A DNA stretch of 64,000 nt from Saccharina japonica (Eukaryota; Sar; Phaeophyceae; Laminariales; Laminariaceae): positions 1 through 64,000 of the forward strand of contig MEHQ01002224.1 in the NCBI GenBank assembly GCA_008828725.1, in the 5' to 3' direction. Shown piece by piece: positions 33,216-45,169 of the stretch. A model generated the notes under the pieces. That model worked only from the letters and a program-made list of their open reading frames with translations, searched no databases and was not told the DNA's origin. The stretch's first letter is position 1. Each line of letters starts with the position of its first letter. A program made the translations under genes and the position numbers.

Positions 33216-33653
33216 GGTTGCAATATAGCTCCGCGGTCTATGGTGCCCAGCTCCGTATATATATATGGCGCCGGTTCGATTCCACGGCGGCGGCTGCGAC
33301 GGTTGTTTATTTGCAGAGGTGAAGGTTGCAATATAGCTCCGCGGTCTATACCAGCGCCACGCTACCCGAGAATGGAGCGGCCGGTGCCCAGCCCCGTATA
33401 TATGGCGCCGGTTCGATTCCACGGCGGCGGCTGCGACCGTTTTTTTTTGCAATTATCGATTTTACGAATATTAAGAATTTTGAAGTTGCAATAAAGCTCC
33501 GCGGTCTATGGTGCCCATCTCTGTATACATGGCGCCGGTTCGATTCCACGGCGATGGCTGCGACGGCGTTTTTTTTTGCAATTGGCGATTTCACGAATTT
33601 TAGGATTTTTGACCGTTTACGGTTCGCGCTTCTCGCGCACAGCCTCCGGCGGC
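33216..33653 (+). mobile_element. SINE-like tRNA-headed repeats, three tandem units
   Basis: Units start near 33217, 33323 and 33485. Each has TAGCTCCGCGG (A-box-like; AAGCTCCGCGG in the third unit) and GGTTCGATTCC (perfect B box) about 47 nt apart. In unit 1, GTTGCAA (33217) and CTGCGAC (33294-33300) can pair at six of seven positions like an acceptor stem, giving an 84-nt tRNA-like head with an enlarged anticodon region. A tRNA-unrelated body follows (GCAATTGGCGATTTCACGAA, then TTTGACCGTTTACGGTTCGC), seen best in unit 3. Confidence 0.65.
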
Positions 33654-33848
33654 TCCTGCGGAGGGCTAAATATATTTCTGCACCTTGTGGGTGGGAGCAG
33701 GGTGCGAAATGGGATCATATCCGGGTGGGATCAGGTTTGGGCGGGATCAGGAGAGCAAACAAAGGCCTGTTTTATTTTCTCGCCTGTTTTTGTTTCCCGC
33801 ACGTTATTATGAGGAATATTCCCAGAACGTTCTACATCTACGATGTGG
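33654..33848 (+). repeat. Family H repeat, copy 1
   Basis: 195 bp from CCTGCGGAGGGCTAA to CTACGATGTGGA, repeated at 34924-35107 and, in part and inverted, at 32726-32765. Contains GTGGGTGGGAGCAGGGTGC. Inserted between SINE-like units 3 and 4. Confidence 0.7.
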
Positions 33849-34034
33849 ATAGCTCCGCGGTCTATGGTACCCAGCTCCGTATATATAGCGCCGGTTGGAT
33901 TCCACGGCGGTGGTTGCGACGGCTTTATTTTGCAATTGGCGATTTCACGAATTTTAGGAATTTTGACCGTTTACGGTTCGCGCTTCGCGCTCACGGCCTC
34001 CGGCGGCTCCTTGTTGTTGTTGTTGTTGTTGTTG
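33849..34034 (+). mobile_element. SINE-like unit 4 with (TTG)n tail
   Basis: TAGCTCCGCGG head, GGTTGGATTCC (B box with one change), the shared body to CGGCCTCCGGCGGCTCC, then (TTG)8. Head, body and simple-repeat tail is the SINE layout. Confidence 0.6.
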
Positions 34035-34923
34035 TCTTCACATTAAACCCGTTCTTTCTACTCAACCACATCAGTACACCCAGTGCCTGTCCTGATTCCC
34101 ATTCCTAGAGAGATACAAATTCTGTGGTCACAGACTGTGAAACAGAGAAAAACCAAAACAAAATAAACGCAAATTAATGGGTAAAGCAAGTGAGATGCGT
34201 AACGTACCGGGTACGAGAACACAGCGACACGAGCCGAACAAAAAAATAAGAAAAAAAAAGACAAAATAAAAACAATTTCTGAAATCAAACAGAATACAAA
34301 TGACGCAGGGAGACAGAAGCGCCCCTAGACGAAAAGCACACGTGCCCAAGAGGAACAGATAACTGCTGCACGAGCGAGGCAACACGAAAAAAGAGAGAGA
34401 CACCGGCATAGGGTGGAAACAAAGGGAGAAACAAGGCAAAAAACAGCAAGCAATAAGACACGAGAGGAAAAGAGAAAAGTAGTTATCAAGGCAAGCTCAA
34501 GGCGATGGTAACAACAAGTTTCCGTCTCTGCTATAAAAACTGATACGGGGACCATGTCACACCTTCTGCCATCTCATTCCCACTCTAAAAACAAAACGGT
34601 GTCACGAGTCGACACTACCTCTGCCGCGCACCCCCCAGTGAACACATCAACGGAAACAAATAATAGAATTCAAGGACTAGTCGAGCCGATATCTGGCCAC
34701 ACGATCTATCATTTCGTTTCTGCATTCGTCGACAGATGTATCAGTACGGCCGCCCCTGCCTCCCCCCCCCTTCTCCTGGTCGCCTCTCTTGGCTTCCTCA
34801 GCTGTATGCCGTAGCCAGCTCCTCTCCGCTTCGGCCCTGTGCCACCTCGCCATGAAATGGTCCGCCGCCTCGCCAACCCCCCGATACCACACCCCCCTCT
34901 CTTTTGCCGCCCTCGGCCATAGT
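34035..34923. other. No gene recognised; possible coding scrap on the minus strand
   Basis: At 34677-34892 the minus strand reads VGEAADHFMARWHRAEAERS followed by WLRHTAEEAKRGDQEK, with a protein-like charged composition. It has no domain and no flanking exons that I can see. Confidence 0.3.
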
Positions 34924-35107
34924 ACCGTCCTGCGGAGGGCTAATTATATTTCTGCACCTTGTGGGTGGGAGCAGGGTGCCAAAGGGGATAATATCCGGGT
35001 GGAATCAGGAGAGGAGACAAAGGCCTGTTTTGTTTTCCCGCCTGTTTTTGTTTCTTGCACGTTGCTATGGGGAATATTCCCAGAACGTTCTATATCTACA
35101 ATGTGGA
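34924..35107 (+). repeat. Family H repeat, copy 2
   Basis: Colinear with 33654-33848, slightly diverged. Ends CTACAATGTGGA and is followed almost at once by family A copy A-7. Confidence 0.7.
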
Positions 35108-35135
35108 AGACTCTACTGCTATTTTTTCCCTATAC

Positions 35136-36440
35136 TTTGTTTCAGTTGGCGAGAGCCTTGTTTCTTCTTAGGTTTGTGCGTGTGCCCAAAGTTGGGTTCG
35201 TGCGTGTGCCCAGAGAGCACGGCAGCACGGGCGAGCCCGGCGCCATCGCGGTTATGGGAGGGCGCTGGCAAGAACAGGAGGGGTCACATGGAGCGCGCTC
35301 GCCTTTTTCGTGGCTACGCGTGGCTTGTTCCTCGAGACACGAGGGAAGCATGAAGGGGCTTCGTCTGTCTTGCTTCTACTGCAATTATACCAGTAAATCC
35401 GAAATTATAAGGGTCGTTTCCATGTGTAGAATAAAATCCAAGCGGTGCGTATTTCTCGAACAAATATGTTTTGCGGAGAGAGAGCCAGGGGGTTTGAACA
35501 CCATCATTGTCGAGCGTGCGAACGAGGGCCACGGTGAGCACCGGGCTTCATGCGAGGCGGGCCTCGGGGCTCACTGGGGCAGAGAGGCAGTAGAGGACGC
35601 GTGCTACGGCAGAGGTAGCACGTTTTGGCTGAATCGTTTTCTGAACGATCGGGCTCCTTAACTCAAATTCGTCGCACTTTCAATTTTGTGACGAATCATG
35701 TTTCAGATTATTATTCGGTCAGGATATTTCGCATCCGGCAGCACTTTCATTTTCCTCCAAAATCCTTTTTTCGGTGAGGTGTGACGCTCCTTAAATGAGA
35801 AGATCAGAAAACACATTGTGCACCTCTATCGTAGCATGTGTCAGAGCTCGACCCGAATCGAATCGATGGCGAGGTAATCGCGGGTGGGTGGGGAGCGTTG
35901 AGGCTGACGGAACATGAGAGATGTTCCGAAAAAAACATTTAGCGGCGCGATCATCACAGACGAGATGGCCCGACGTTTTTTTTTTCCAAAATCAATTTTT
36001 CGTGTAACTTGATTTTCAATTGTTTTCGGCCGTTTTTTTTTCGTTTTTGCTATTTGCTCGTCCTGCCGTTTGGTTGGTTCCAGTACGAGTAGGTGTATTC
36101 TACGAGTATTATTAATAGTACGTCGTACATTTGTACGTCTTTTTCAGTTTCTTTTATTTGTTTTGTTTTTCGTACGTCACAACTTGACGACAGTCAGTAG
36201 TGTTGTAGTACGGGGGCTGTGCTTTTTCTGGTTCATACATGTTTTCATGTTGGAAGATAGATATGAACTTTCTGTCATGTATTTGCCGATATACATATGG
36301 AGTATGGAGCTCTTGGCATTATCAAGTTGCCAGTTGCAGCTAATTTATGTTCTTTTTTTTCCCTTTTCACATTGTGGGGTTCTATTCTTCCTTCCGCGAG
36401 CGTAGCAGGCGGCGTGAGCCGCCCGCGCAGCGGAGCCCTT
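35136..36440 (-). mobile_element. Family A element (A-7), 5'-truncated in this frame, with inserted MITE
   Basis: Minus-strand copy from the GC hairpin at 36400-36430 leftwards. It lacks the AGTAAGTC end and is interrupted at 35596-35842. Its sequence is more diverged than copies A-1 to A-6. Confidence 0.75.
35596..35842. mobile_element. 247-bp MITE inserted in family A
   Basis: Ends GACGCGTGCTACGGCAGAGG and, inverted, GACACATGCTACGATAGAGG. AGAG flanks both sides (35592-35595 and 35843-35846), and intact family A copies read GCAGTAGAGCTCGACC across the site. A related but diverged sequence lies at about 52303-52487. Superfamily uncertain. Confidence 0.8.
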
Positions 36441-37689
36441 ATATGTAATACCGGAGAGGCGCAACCCCTCACATCGAGTCATATAACGTAACATGACACC
36501 ACATCCCTCGTGCGATATTTTATGCCAGGTATGGTTGTTCTGCTTTGTTGCTTGGTCGAGACTTGGTGGTACACTACATGGTTATCATGGGTTTAACGGG
36601 TATTCCATACTGGCCTGCTTTTACTCGTAGTTTAGCCTATAGTCTTACCGTTTTACGGCTTAGACAAGGCATTCCATGATGTCATACAAGGAGCTACGCC
36701 GGCGGCCTGGACGGCCGACGGTCGCAGCGCAGGAAAGTAACTATTAAGAGGGTAAGAAGTAATGCCAAGAGTTAGATTGCACTCTTTAGTCGTCAGGTCG
36801 CCGACGACTTAAAATGTCCTCGTGTCCGGTGTGTCGCTGGGCTTAGCCTTCTTCGCGGGAGAACGAGCGGGTCCATGAGGCAAGAATGGTGATGCGAGAA
36901 GGTGCTGGGGAGCGCTTGTGAGTTGTGAAGGTGTGGGCGTTTGCTGATTATGCTCCATGCCGCAGATATGGGAGATACTGGAAAGGGAAAATGCCGATAA
37001 ATTACTTCCCGATTTCCCGTGTGCGGCGGGATAATGCGAGAAGGCGGTCTGGAAATCAATGCGGTCATGCGTTCACCCCAGCTGTTCACCCCAGCTGGGT
37101 GACGGTCAGCGTTGCAGAAAGGCGCCACCACAGCTGCTGCTGTGCATATACCATTCGTAGTTTCGTGATGCTGCAGGCTCATCATAGCTGCTTCAGCTAC
37201 TGTACATATACGTGCTGCTGTAGACTACCTGGCGGGGTTAAAAAATTTCGAGAGTTCGCAGTTCTCCACGACGCCTGGGTGGCATGTGTTCTCGGGGATT
37301 GCGAACTCTTCCCCAGATCCTAGCACAAACCTCGCTTAGTGGCCTTCACAATGGCGACGCCCGCCAGGTAATCGAACCCCCCCCGTGTGTCGGAGGTCAG
37401 AGAACACGTACCGAAGAAAACACGGGAAGACACGAGCCCTGTGTACAGACTACGCACCAAACGTCTCACAGGGCACAATTTTTCGGAGATTTCGTCGTAT
37501 ATCTCGACGTCAAGGCCTCGTGCGGACGCTACGGCGCCGAGCGGGCGGACCGGCGACGCCGGCGGTTGCAGGCGAGGCGGGGGCACGACTCAGCGAAGAA
37601 ACCGCGCGGAGAGGCGGTCGGAGGCGGGAGATATCCTCAGACCTAAGGATGTGCATATGGGATAAGCGAACTAAGATAGATAGATTTAT
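36441..37689. other. No gene recognised
   Basis: A TTACCGTTTTACGGCTT block with GGCATTCCATGATGT (36645-36680) recurs at 51065-51100, so part is repeat linked to family G. CG-rich frames at 37.28-37.69 kb are open on both strands and look compositional. Confidence 0.45.
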
Positions 37690-38320
37690 GTGAGTGTCGA
37701 GCACTGTTCGCGATATTTCCGACAGTGGCGTACAGGACATGTACATAAGCAGGTGGGAAGGTAGGGTGTCAATGACGCCAGGTGCGGTCAGCGGTTCGTT
37801 TCCCTGATGGATTCTCGTTGCCAGGGTATACACAGGTGTGGAAGATACCTACCGTAGGGTCTATCGATTCATCTGCCTGCCGATCCCACGGCTCTCTTCG
37901 GGGCCTTCTGGTCCACCTTCGAGCGAGCTCATAGTTCCTTTATACCGCTCACTACTGCTGCAGTCGCTGTCACTATGCAGCTGCGGCCTATTGGTCGCAG
38001 CGCCGCCCAGTAGTATATTGTAGTACTCTGGAAGGCCTTGCATCAAGCAGGGGGGGCAGATCTCTACCGTTCTCTGTGTTCAGTTTTGCAAGCAAGGGGG
38101 GGGGGGCGGCTCTCTGCCGTCCGCTATATTCAGTTTTACAAGCAGGGGAGAGGGGGTGGGCTCTTTACCGTCCCCTGTTTTCAGTTTTATATAGGTATTG
38201 TTTAGACGTAGAGGGAGGGGACGGTGTCAGGTACCCCTTTCCCCCTGTCGGGAGGGTCGAAGTTGAATAGTTCGACGTGGTGTGTCGAAAAAAAACAATT
38301 CTACCACCCTTGAATCAGAG
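37690..38320 (-). repeat. Family G repeat, copy 2
   Basis: Shares GTGAGTGTCGARSACTGTTC and the downstream GCGGTCAGCGGTT region with copy 3, and the coding-like block plus G-rich tail with copy 1. The minus strand at 37861-38046 reads SSERYKGTMSSLEGGPEGPE, in frame with copy 1. The tail is internally triplicated around CCGTCCSCTRTRTTCAGTTT. Confidence 0.6.
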
Positions 38321-38588
38321 GTTGACCAATCAGATGAGTACGGTGTATCTGTAGTCGAGTAGCCTGTTCGCCGTACCTACCTGGGACAGTTTGTATCGTC
38401 GACTCGCGAGCGAAGCACGCAGCGAAGCAAGGTAGCGGTACAGGTTCAAGGTGGGGTACGGACTAGTTTGAAGTGGTGTCGGTGTCTTTGTGTTCAGACT
38501 GGCGCTGGTTTGGGGCTCTGTCCTTCTTTTGCTCGTCCTGATCATCTGCTGCTGAAAGTTCGCCGTTTTCGGTGCTCTCGTTGCGACT

Positions 38589-39366
38589 ATGGCTCAAGAC
38601 TCTGCTGCTGTCGATGCCCACGTTGAGGCTTCCGTTCGCCTTGCGCCAGCAGCGGACCCTCTCGCGGGCTCCGTCGTGGATCCCGGGGCCGCGGCGGTGG
38701 TCTCTTCGGAGGACGTCGTTCGGTGGACCGACCAGGTAGGGGCGAGTTCGTCGGCGTCAAGGAAACCATCGGTTCCGTCTCAGCGAAGGTCGACGCTCTA
38801 TCTGCTTCCCTGGCCGCCATGATAGATACGGTTGCTGCTTGCTCGTCGCAATCGTCTCCCCTGGAAATGGCAATGCAGCAATTCATGGAGAACCATGCCG
38901 CGCGGGGGGGAGGGTCGCTGGATGGCGACAATGCGCGGGGGCGTCTGCTCCAAAACCCCCAGGTCAGCGACGACTGGGCGGCTTGGCAAAAGCCTGGCTC
39001 ACGGAAGCATTGCTTATTTCGTGGGCGTATCCCCCCAGATATCGGCGAGCTGCCTGCAGACTTGCAGGCGTTTGTCGGGGAGGACGTCCGCGCGACTGCG
39101 CGCGTGGCCGCCCAGGTACGTTCTCTCGGCGACTTCGACGTCGCTCTGTTCGGGCCTCGTACGTCCGGCGGGGGGGAATTCATCGCCGAGATTATGATCG
39201 CCGGGCAGTAATAAGCCGTGAAGCACGAAGCAGCCACCAAGAAAGAGCGCCAAACAACCGCACAGGCTTCGAAGCTTTTTCTTCTTCTGGCGTTTACGGT
39301 AATTCTTGTGCGGGAAACTGATCGCAAGCTTTCACACCTCGGGCACATCATGGTATTTCATACATA
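38589..39366 (+). pseudogene. Frameshifted protein-coding remnant, possibly retroelement Gag-like
   Basis: From the ATG at 38589 the first frame encodes MAQDSAAVDAHVEASVRLAP and continues to VVRWTDQ. The protein-like signal then moves to another frame near 38725-38750: VGVKETIGSVSAKVDALSAS, a likely coiled coil, then FRGRIPPDIGELPADLQAFV and EFIAEIMIAGQ. Two adjacent stops (TAATAA, 39208-39213) follow, but the same frame stays protein-like beyond them: AVKHEAATKKERQTTAQASK, then LLLAFTVILVRETDRKLSHL. At least one frameshift plus the double stop make this a pseudogene or an unrecognised spliced gene. A helical N-terminus and an Ala/Arg-rich middle would suit a Gag, but I recognise no family. 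Confidence 0.5.
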
Positions 39367-39370
39367 AGAG

Positions 39371-39547
39371 CAGTACAGGACACGTACGTTCGGAATGAGA
39401 AACAGGAAATATGGTCCAGGCTGTATTTCATATTTGAGAGGGAGAGTTTTCTACACTAATTTCAATGTAAAGACACCCGAATTTGTCATTTTCGTCCATA
39501 ATATTAGTCTGGGTTTTTTATAGGCCTGTTTTGCGTGTTTTGTACTG
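39371..39547. mobile_element. Tc1/mariner-like MITE (family B), copy 3
   Basis: CAGTACAGGACAC at the left, TTTTGTACTG at the right, and an interior that aligns with the reverse complement of copy 1 (AAATATGGTCCAGGCTG). Diverged; the TA duplication is lost on the left. Confidence 0.75.
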
Positions 39548-41301
39548 GACAGTACTTGTACTGTAATCCAGGTTCTCACCTCCTGCATAGGGCCTGCCGT
39601 TGTTAGAGGTTGTGCAGGATCTGCATATTATACTTGTCCCACCCAGCCACATGAGATAAGCTTATATTGTACAAGGTTCCCCTCCGGGACGTGCCTAGGG
39701 GAGTGGCGCAAGGACAAATCGAGAATCCAATAACAACATGCGATATTGTATCATACGCATATCATATTGTATACGTACTGGTATTACATAAATACGACGT
39801 TGTGAAATATCTGCGTATTACTGCTGTACAAATATTATTTTAAAAACTGCACCTGCATTTTTGGGGATAAAACATACTCGGAAATATGATGGAACCATTA
39901 CTACTATTGACTCGATCGTTCTCAGAGATTTTTGTTAATGACCCCGCCAAACATTTTATCATATTTGTCAATAGTTTATTGTTGTGGCGCTCAAGGTATG
40001 GAAGGTCTATGACACACAGCACACACCGCACACGCACGCACACGTGACACATGGGACACAGCAGTGCTCGTACAGCAGTAGTGGTGGGATAGTATTTGCA
40101 GAAGAAGTAGAAAAGGATGCATCGAAGAAGGGGCTGAAACTCTCGACCACACCTGCCTACTACGTAACAAATCCACTTGGTTTGTGTTTGCTGTTTGTCT
40201 TATATATGTGGGGTCTGGGTTATCGTGTGCCCGAACTCCGAAAATAATTAATTAACTCTATTTCTGGTACGAAATAATAAAATTGGAAATGCGATCTACA
40301 GTAATTATTTTTGTTTTGCCCAGATTGCACCCCCGCACCTGAAAATAAATAATTAAACATCAAAAAATGATTTGCCCAAATACCGGTACAGTATTATTTG
40401 TCGCGGCTTGCGCCAGATGCACGACAGGCCGCACATACACCATGCAAGCACAGGCAGGCAGCAGGCAGCAGCGCAGAAGAGAGAGAGAGGTGTGGTGGTG
40501 ATTGCTGATGACGGATGCAAGCCTCCGATGAAGCAACCACTAATAGCCACAGCAGTACACGGTGGACCCGCCACAGTAATGTCTGCTGCTTGTGCTTCTA
40601 GGCGGGGCTGTGACCTCGTTTGTGTTTGCTGCATATCGTCTGATGTCTTGTAGATTTCTGAAGTGAGCTTCAGGAAAGAAACACAAAAAAGATATGTACG
40701 TACGAACAGTTGAGGTACGTACTCCTATTTGATCAAAGCGACCATTACATTTCAGGCCAAAGTGAGAGTGGGTCAGTCACACATATCAGCACAACAGAAA
40801 GGTAGATGGTGGATTACGGACCGCTTGCTCCGATAAACACAGCTAGCCACAGCAGTACAGCGCAGATGGGTGTATCACCCACGCACGGTGTTACCTGCTG
40901 CTGGTGCTTATGCAGAGTAGTAACGTTGTGCTCTCTGCATGTTCTGTTTCTACCTGTCTGTGGTATACCGATATGTCTGCGCTCTCCTGTGTGTGCGCAT
41001 GACCAGCTTGTGAAATCAGGGCAAACAACAGGACATTACGTATTATTTACTGGCACGTACGTACAAAAAAAAGCCTCACGCAGAGAAACCAGGGAAATCG
41101 GCTTATCCACTCCCGCGGGAAAAAAAACTTTGAGCGCCCGCCACGCGAGCTACAGTGCTCGGATCGAGCTCAAACCTCGACCAATGTGTCCGGCCGGGCC
41201 TCCCGTGTCGGGGTACTTAGCGTTTTGCCGAAAAGTGCTCGTGCGAAGAGAAAAGTTGCGAAAAGTGCGGAAATTTCACAAACATAACTATACATATAAT
41301 A
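39548..41301. other. No gene recognised; isolated CAAGG terminus and family F repeat
   Basis: TACAAGGTTCCCCTCCGGGA at 39668-39687 is an isolated start of the family E type. Family F (40200-40360) recurs at 43265-43405 inverted. The remaining frames are short. Confidence 0.5.
40200..40360 (-). repeat. Family F repeat, copy 1
   Basis: Matches the reverse complement of 43265-43405: GTGTGCCCGAACKCCGAAAA at one end and TTTTGCCCAGATTGCACCCC at the other. Non-coding. Confidence 0.7.
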
Positions 41302-42493
41302 TGTATAGGTACCAAATGGACATTTTCCCGGAATAATTTCACTTTTCACCTCCGACCGCGGGTCTTTTCTCGCGCTATCGACTGCGGGGCACGCAGGTGG
41401 CCCGCGTGCACGCCACGGTGCAAGTGCGGTTTCCGGCCAACGCCCGTGGAGCGTGCTCTGGGCCTTCAACGTCGCAATTTCTGGCAAATAACTCAGGGGA
41501 GACGTTCCGACTTGACACCGCCTCGCAAGTATTATGAAAAACCTGCCGTACGACTGTTTTTCCATCCCGTTTGAATTTTGATGCTTCGTTTTTACCCCGC
41601 CGCATGAACGGAACACACACAGTGCGCACCACGCACGAGATAGCAAGGACCACACCGACGTTGAACGAGGCATACATCAAGCGTCGTGCAGCAGTACTTG
41701 ATACCATGTTGCATGCGTCTGCTCTCTCTGACCTGTGTACAGCAGTAGAGCAGTTGTACGAGACGCTTGCAAAATCACATGCGCATTTTATGTAAATTAA
41801 AAAAAAAAACAATCCAAGATTTTGGAATCTACGTATAGTACACACACAGATCCACGAGTACTATGTGCAGTACGAGTAGGCATATTATATATACATCTCT
41901 TCATCTACGTGAACGATAGGCTAATCTACATACGTACGAATACGAATATTTGGGTGCAGCAGTAGTAGTAAGAAGCTGCAGAACACACAGTAGCCGCTGT
42001 TCAGATTGTTTCCTTTGTGACGGTTGTGGTGTCCTGTTTGGGTGCGCAGGACCCGTAGCACCCAGCTAGCAGGGGGAATCCAGAAGGTCTAATTGTGACA
42101 GCTACGAACTACTGCTTTGTTCAGTCTTTCGTTGTGTATGCGTGTGTGCATGTTTGATGTATCCGATTCCAGCAAAACTTCCCCCTCTGATTTGACGTAC
42201 CCACGCAGTACAGCAGCGATTGAAAACAATAAAACAGCCAATACCCGTCACGGCTATAGATAACACTTCATACTCGCCAAGAATTTGGGCCCCGGGCACC
42301 GGGGTACCCAGGTGTTCGATGGGTACCCTTAGACGAGCACTCGGCTGCTAAACGCGTACCAGGGTACTCGCCCAAAAGGTAGTAAATACTCTTATCTAGG
42401 ACCGGGGCGGGACTCGTCGGGCAACAACTCTGTCATAACTATCCTGTGCATATACTCATCATCTGTACAGCGTAGAACAGCCGTGATACCTTG

Positions 42494-42603
42494 TTGTGTA
42501 CTATTTATTGTGTGCACACTCTGCTTTCCAGCACAACAACTAGATCTTGTTGTGTACTATTTATTTTGTGCACACTCTGCTTTCCAGCACAACAACTAGA
42601 TAT
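42494..42603 (+). repeat. 54-bp direct duplication inside family E copy 2
   Basis: TTGTTGTGTACTATTTATT through GCACAACAACTAGAT occurs twice in tandem with about one substitution. This is the start of DNA absent from copy 1. Confidence 0.85.
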
Positions 42604-42789
42604 AACTGTGTGCTCTGTGTACTCAATCGTTGTGTATTGTTTGTTGTATGTCCTCTGTGCTATGCTGTCGGTACTGTTCTGTATACAGCAGTCACTCTTT
42701 TGTTGGACCGGTATTGCGTACTCTAGGTCCGCTCTGTATAGTGAACTTTTTATACTCTATGTACTCTGGGTGATATGTGCTGTTGTAGT

Positions 42790-43145
42790 GTGGCCCGGCT
42801 GGCGAGATGTCAATCTCACAGGTTGTCGGCTTGGCCTCGCCCGGATTATCAGGGTGTTTTGCTCCGTTTTTGTTCGCGCTGTGCTGCCTCCTCCTCGAGG
42901 TTTCGAGGCCGCCACGTGCGTGTTCGCCAGCGCCCAGCGGATGCGTTGGGGAACCGCTTGCTGTCCACAAACGGTGTACGCAGCAGAGTCAGTTGTATGC
43001 CCTTATACCGGTCCTGGGATATAATATACCGTTGGGTTGCGTGGATCACACACGAGTACCTTGGTCAGGCGCATATACTACAAAACAGTACGCGTAGCCA
43101 CGACAAAAAAAAATGTTGCAGGTCGTGATTTCACTTTTTTTTAGG
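42790..43145 (+). repeat. Diverged PIF/Harbinger MITE core
   Basis: Aligns with the core of 12361-13115: CTCCTCGAGRTTTCGARGYC, then CGCTTGCTGTCCACAA, then TATACCGGYC. No GGGCC end or flanking duplication is recognisable, so this is a truncated copy. It lies in the extra DNA of family E copy 2. Confidence 0.65.
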
Positions 43146-43264
43146 TTAATCACAAAACCTTGTGTACCGGTCGGTTTGGTTTACCGCATATTAGCTCTTC
43201 CGAACTATTTGTGTTCGGGTATGTGCTGGTAAGCGTCAAACCGCACAACAACAATTTTTTTTTT

Positions 43265-43405
43265 ATATCTTCAGGTGCGGGGGTGCAATCTGGGCAAAAC
43301 AATTTAATTATTAGATTGCATTTGCAATTTTTTATATTATTTCGTCCCAGAATTACAGTAGAGATAATGCATTATTTTCGGCGTTCGGGCACACGAAATG
43401 GCGTC
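43265..43405 (+). repeat. Family F repeat, copy 2
   Basis: Starts CAGGTGCGGGGGTGCAATCT and ends CGGCGTTCGGGCACAC. Partner at 40200-40360 in opposite orientation. Confidence 0.7.
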
Positions 43406-43892
43406 GCGATTCACGGGTTGTTCGTGGATCTATTCGACATAACAAACCACCATTCAACACAAATACTCGTAGTAGTGGTTGCCTGCAGTTCATAAACTAT
43501 AGGTAAAGAAAAACGAGCTTGGGTTGGCACGAACAAAATAAAACTTCGATTTTTAAAACAAAGCTCACCAGTGTGGGATCGACTTCAAACCCTACACAAA
43601 AGAGCTAGATCGACGTCGGAAACAAAATAAGTCGTTGAGCCTGGACAACGAAGTAAAGTCCCTATACAACGGTAGCCCACTGTACCTCAGATACGATATC
43701 ATCTCGTGACATATTTTTCGTTAGTAATGGCGGGCGCTACGCACTACAGTACTTTTTCCTTTAAAGAAAACAGCAGTCTAATATACCACATGTTTGCCCA
43801 AAAAAGAGAACTATGAAGCATGTGCGATCTCTTTTCGACTTGCGACACCCCCGGGGTTTCAAGTGACCAACATCCCTAAGGGGTTCCTTGTA

Positions 43893-45169
43893 GATCATAC
43901 AAGATCGCGAATATATCTGCCTTTTTGAAAGGTCAAAAGCATATATGTATTACGGAGGACCATAGGAAATAGGGACATACGGTACACACAGAAACCGACG
44001 TATTTGAATATTTTTACTGGCAATATTTTATCCTATTCACTACTATTGTGTGAATAGATGATCTACGATACCATAGATGATGATCTGTCTGGGGGATGTG
44101 AAGGCTTGCTTTCGTTTTCGTTTATTTAGTACCAGACGTCACCAGAAGAAGAAGCAATCACCAGCAGCAGCAGCAGCAGCATCAGCAGAAGAAGAACCAG
44201 TGCAAGCAGAACGAATCCAAATTGTCACCTGGGTGAACCATTCGTTCGTTGTGCAGGCACATACACTACACACTGCTACGAGTATACACATACGATTCAT
44301 TATTTCCCGCCAAGCTATCGTGTGGAGGCTCGGTGTACTCAAAGTTAGTTGCTCTCTCGAAATGTACGTACTCAACCACTGCAAAAGTATGTACAGATAT
44401 ACAGACTCTCGCTTATTGGGGACACTGCGGATGATGTACAGCGGTACCTATCAGTTGGAAATGGGCGAAGGCTGCTGGCAATACGAAATTATTTGATGGG
44501 CGGCAGAGGATCTTCGATCCAACCATAAACCCGCACATGGCGGGGAAAGGACCCAATCCAAAACTCGCGAAGTTGAGTATCAACTATTAACATCAGTCGA
44601 ACTCACAGCTGACGTAAGTATAATACATGTATTTAATAGACTACAATAACACAGGAACACAGGAACACTACGACAGTACACGACAGTATTAGTTATCCTC
44701 TTTGTGGCTCGGACGGCCCCACGTAGTCAGAGACTGTACTCCGCAGCGAAAAGGCTTGTGGATGATGTACTGCTGTGCTGCTGATGTACGAAGTTGTATC
44801 TGCCCTAGCATTCGTATACGTATATGTGTGTTTTTTATTAGAGTGTTCAAGGGCGCCCAAAAAAAGTTATCCCGCACACCACACTACCCCCCCCCTCCCC
44901 CCCCGGAGGGCCGAAAAACAAGTTTTTTTTTCCCTTTCTGGTGAATTTCTTGGCCTTTTCCCTCTCACCAACTCTCACACAAAAAGGTCTTTCAAGGTAC
45001 TTCATTAATATATAGAACATTGCTTGGATACAACCCCTCACCAAGGTGCCTCGACAACAACAACAAATATCTTAATATTTCAGTCACGAAAACAAGCCAT
45101 CGTCCTTGATTTAGTCAAATGGCCTGGAAACACTCCACGACGAGGAACGTAATGATCGCACAAATATAA
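43893..45169. other. No gene recognised
   Basis: Contains a CAGCAG tract (44162-44182) and a diverged family D repeat near 44573-44620 (GAACTCACAGCTGACG). A poly-C/G-rich patch lies at 44884-44908. No coding evidence. Confidence 0.5.

Larger units (their letters stand above)
41302..43890 (-). mobile_element. Family E element, copy 2 (2.6 kb), TA-flanked
   Basis: Reverse orientation relative to copy 1. It ends TTTGGTACCTATACA and starts (right side) CAAGGAACCCCTTAGGGATG, with TA at 41300-41301 and 43891-43892. It is longer because about 1.07 kb (roughly 42490-43560) has inserted between segments that are contiguous in copy 1. It also lacks the segment holding copy 1's coiled-coil ORF. Confidence 0.75.

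Noticed and set aside
38587..39351. 254-codon minus-strand frame
   Set aside because: It is the antisense of the plus-strand remnant, whose helical, Ala/Asp-rich reading is more protein-like than the Arg/Pro/Ser-rich antisense.
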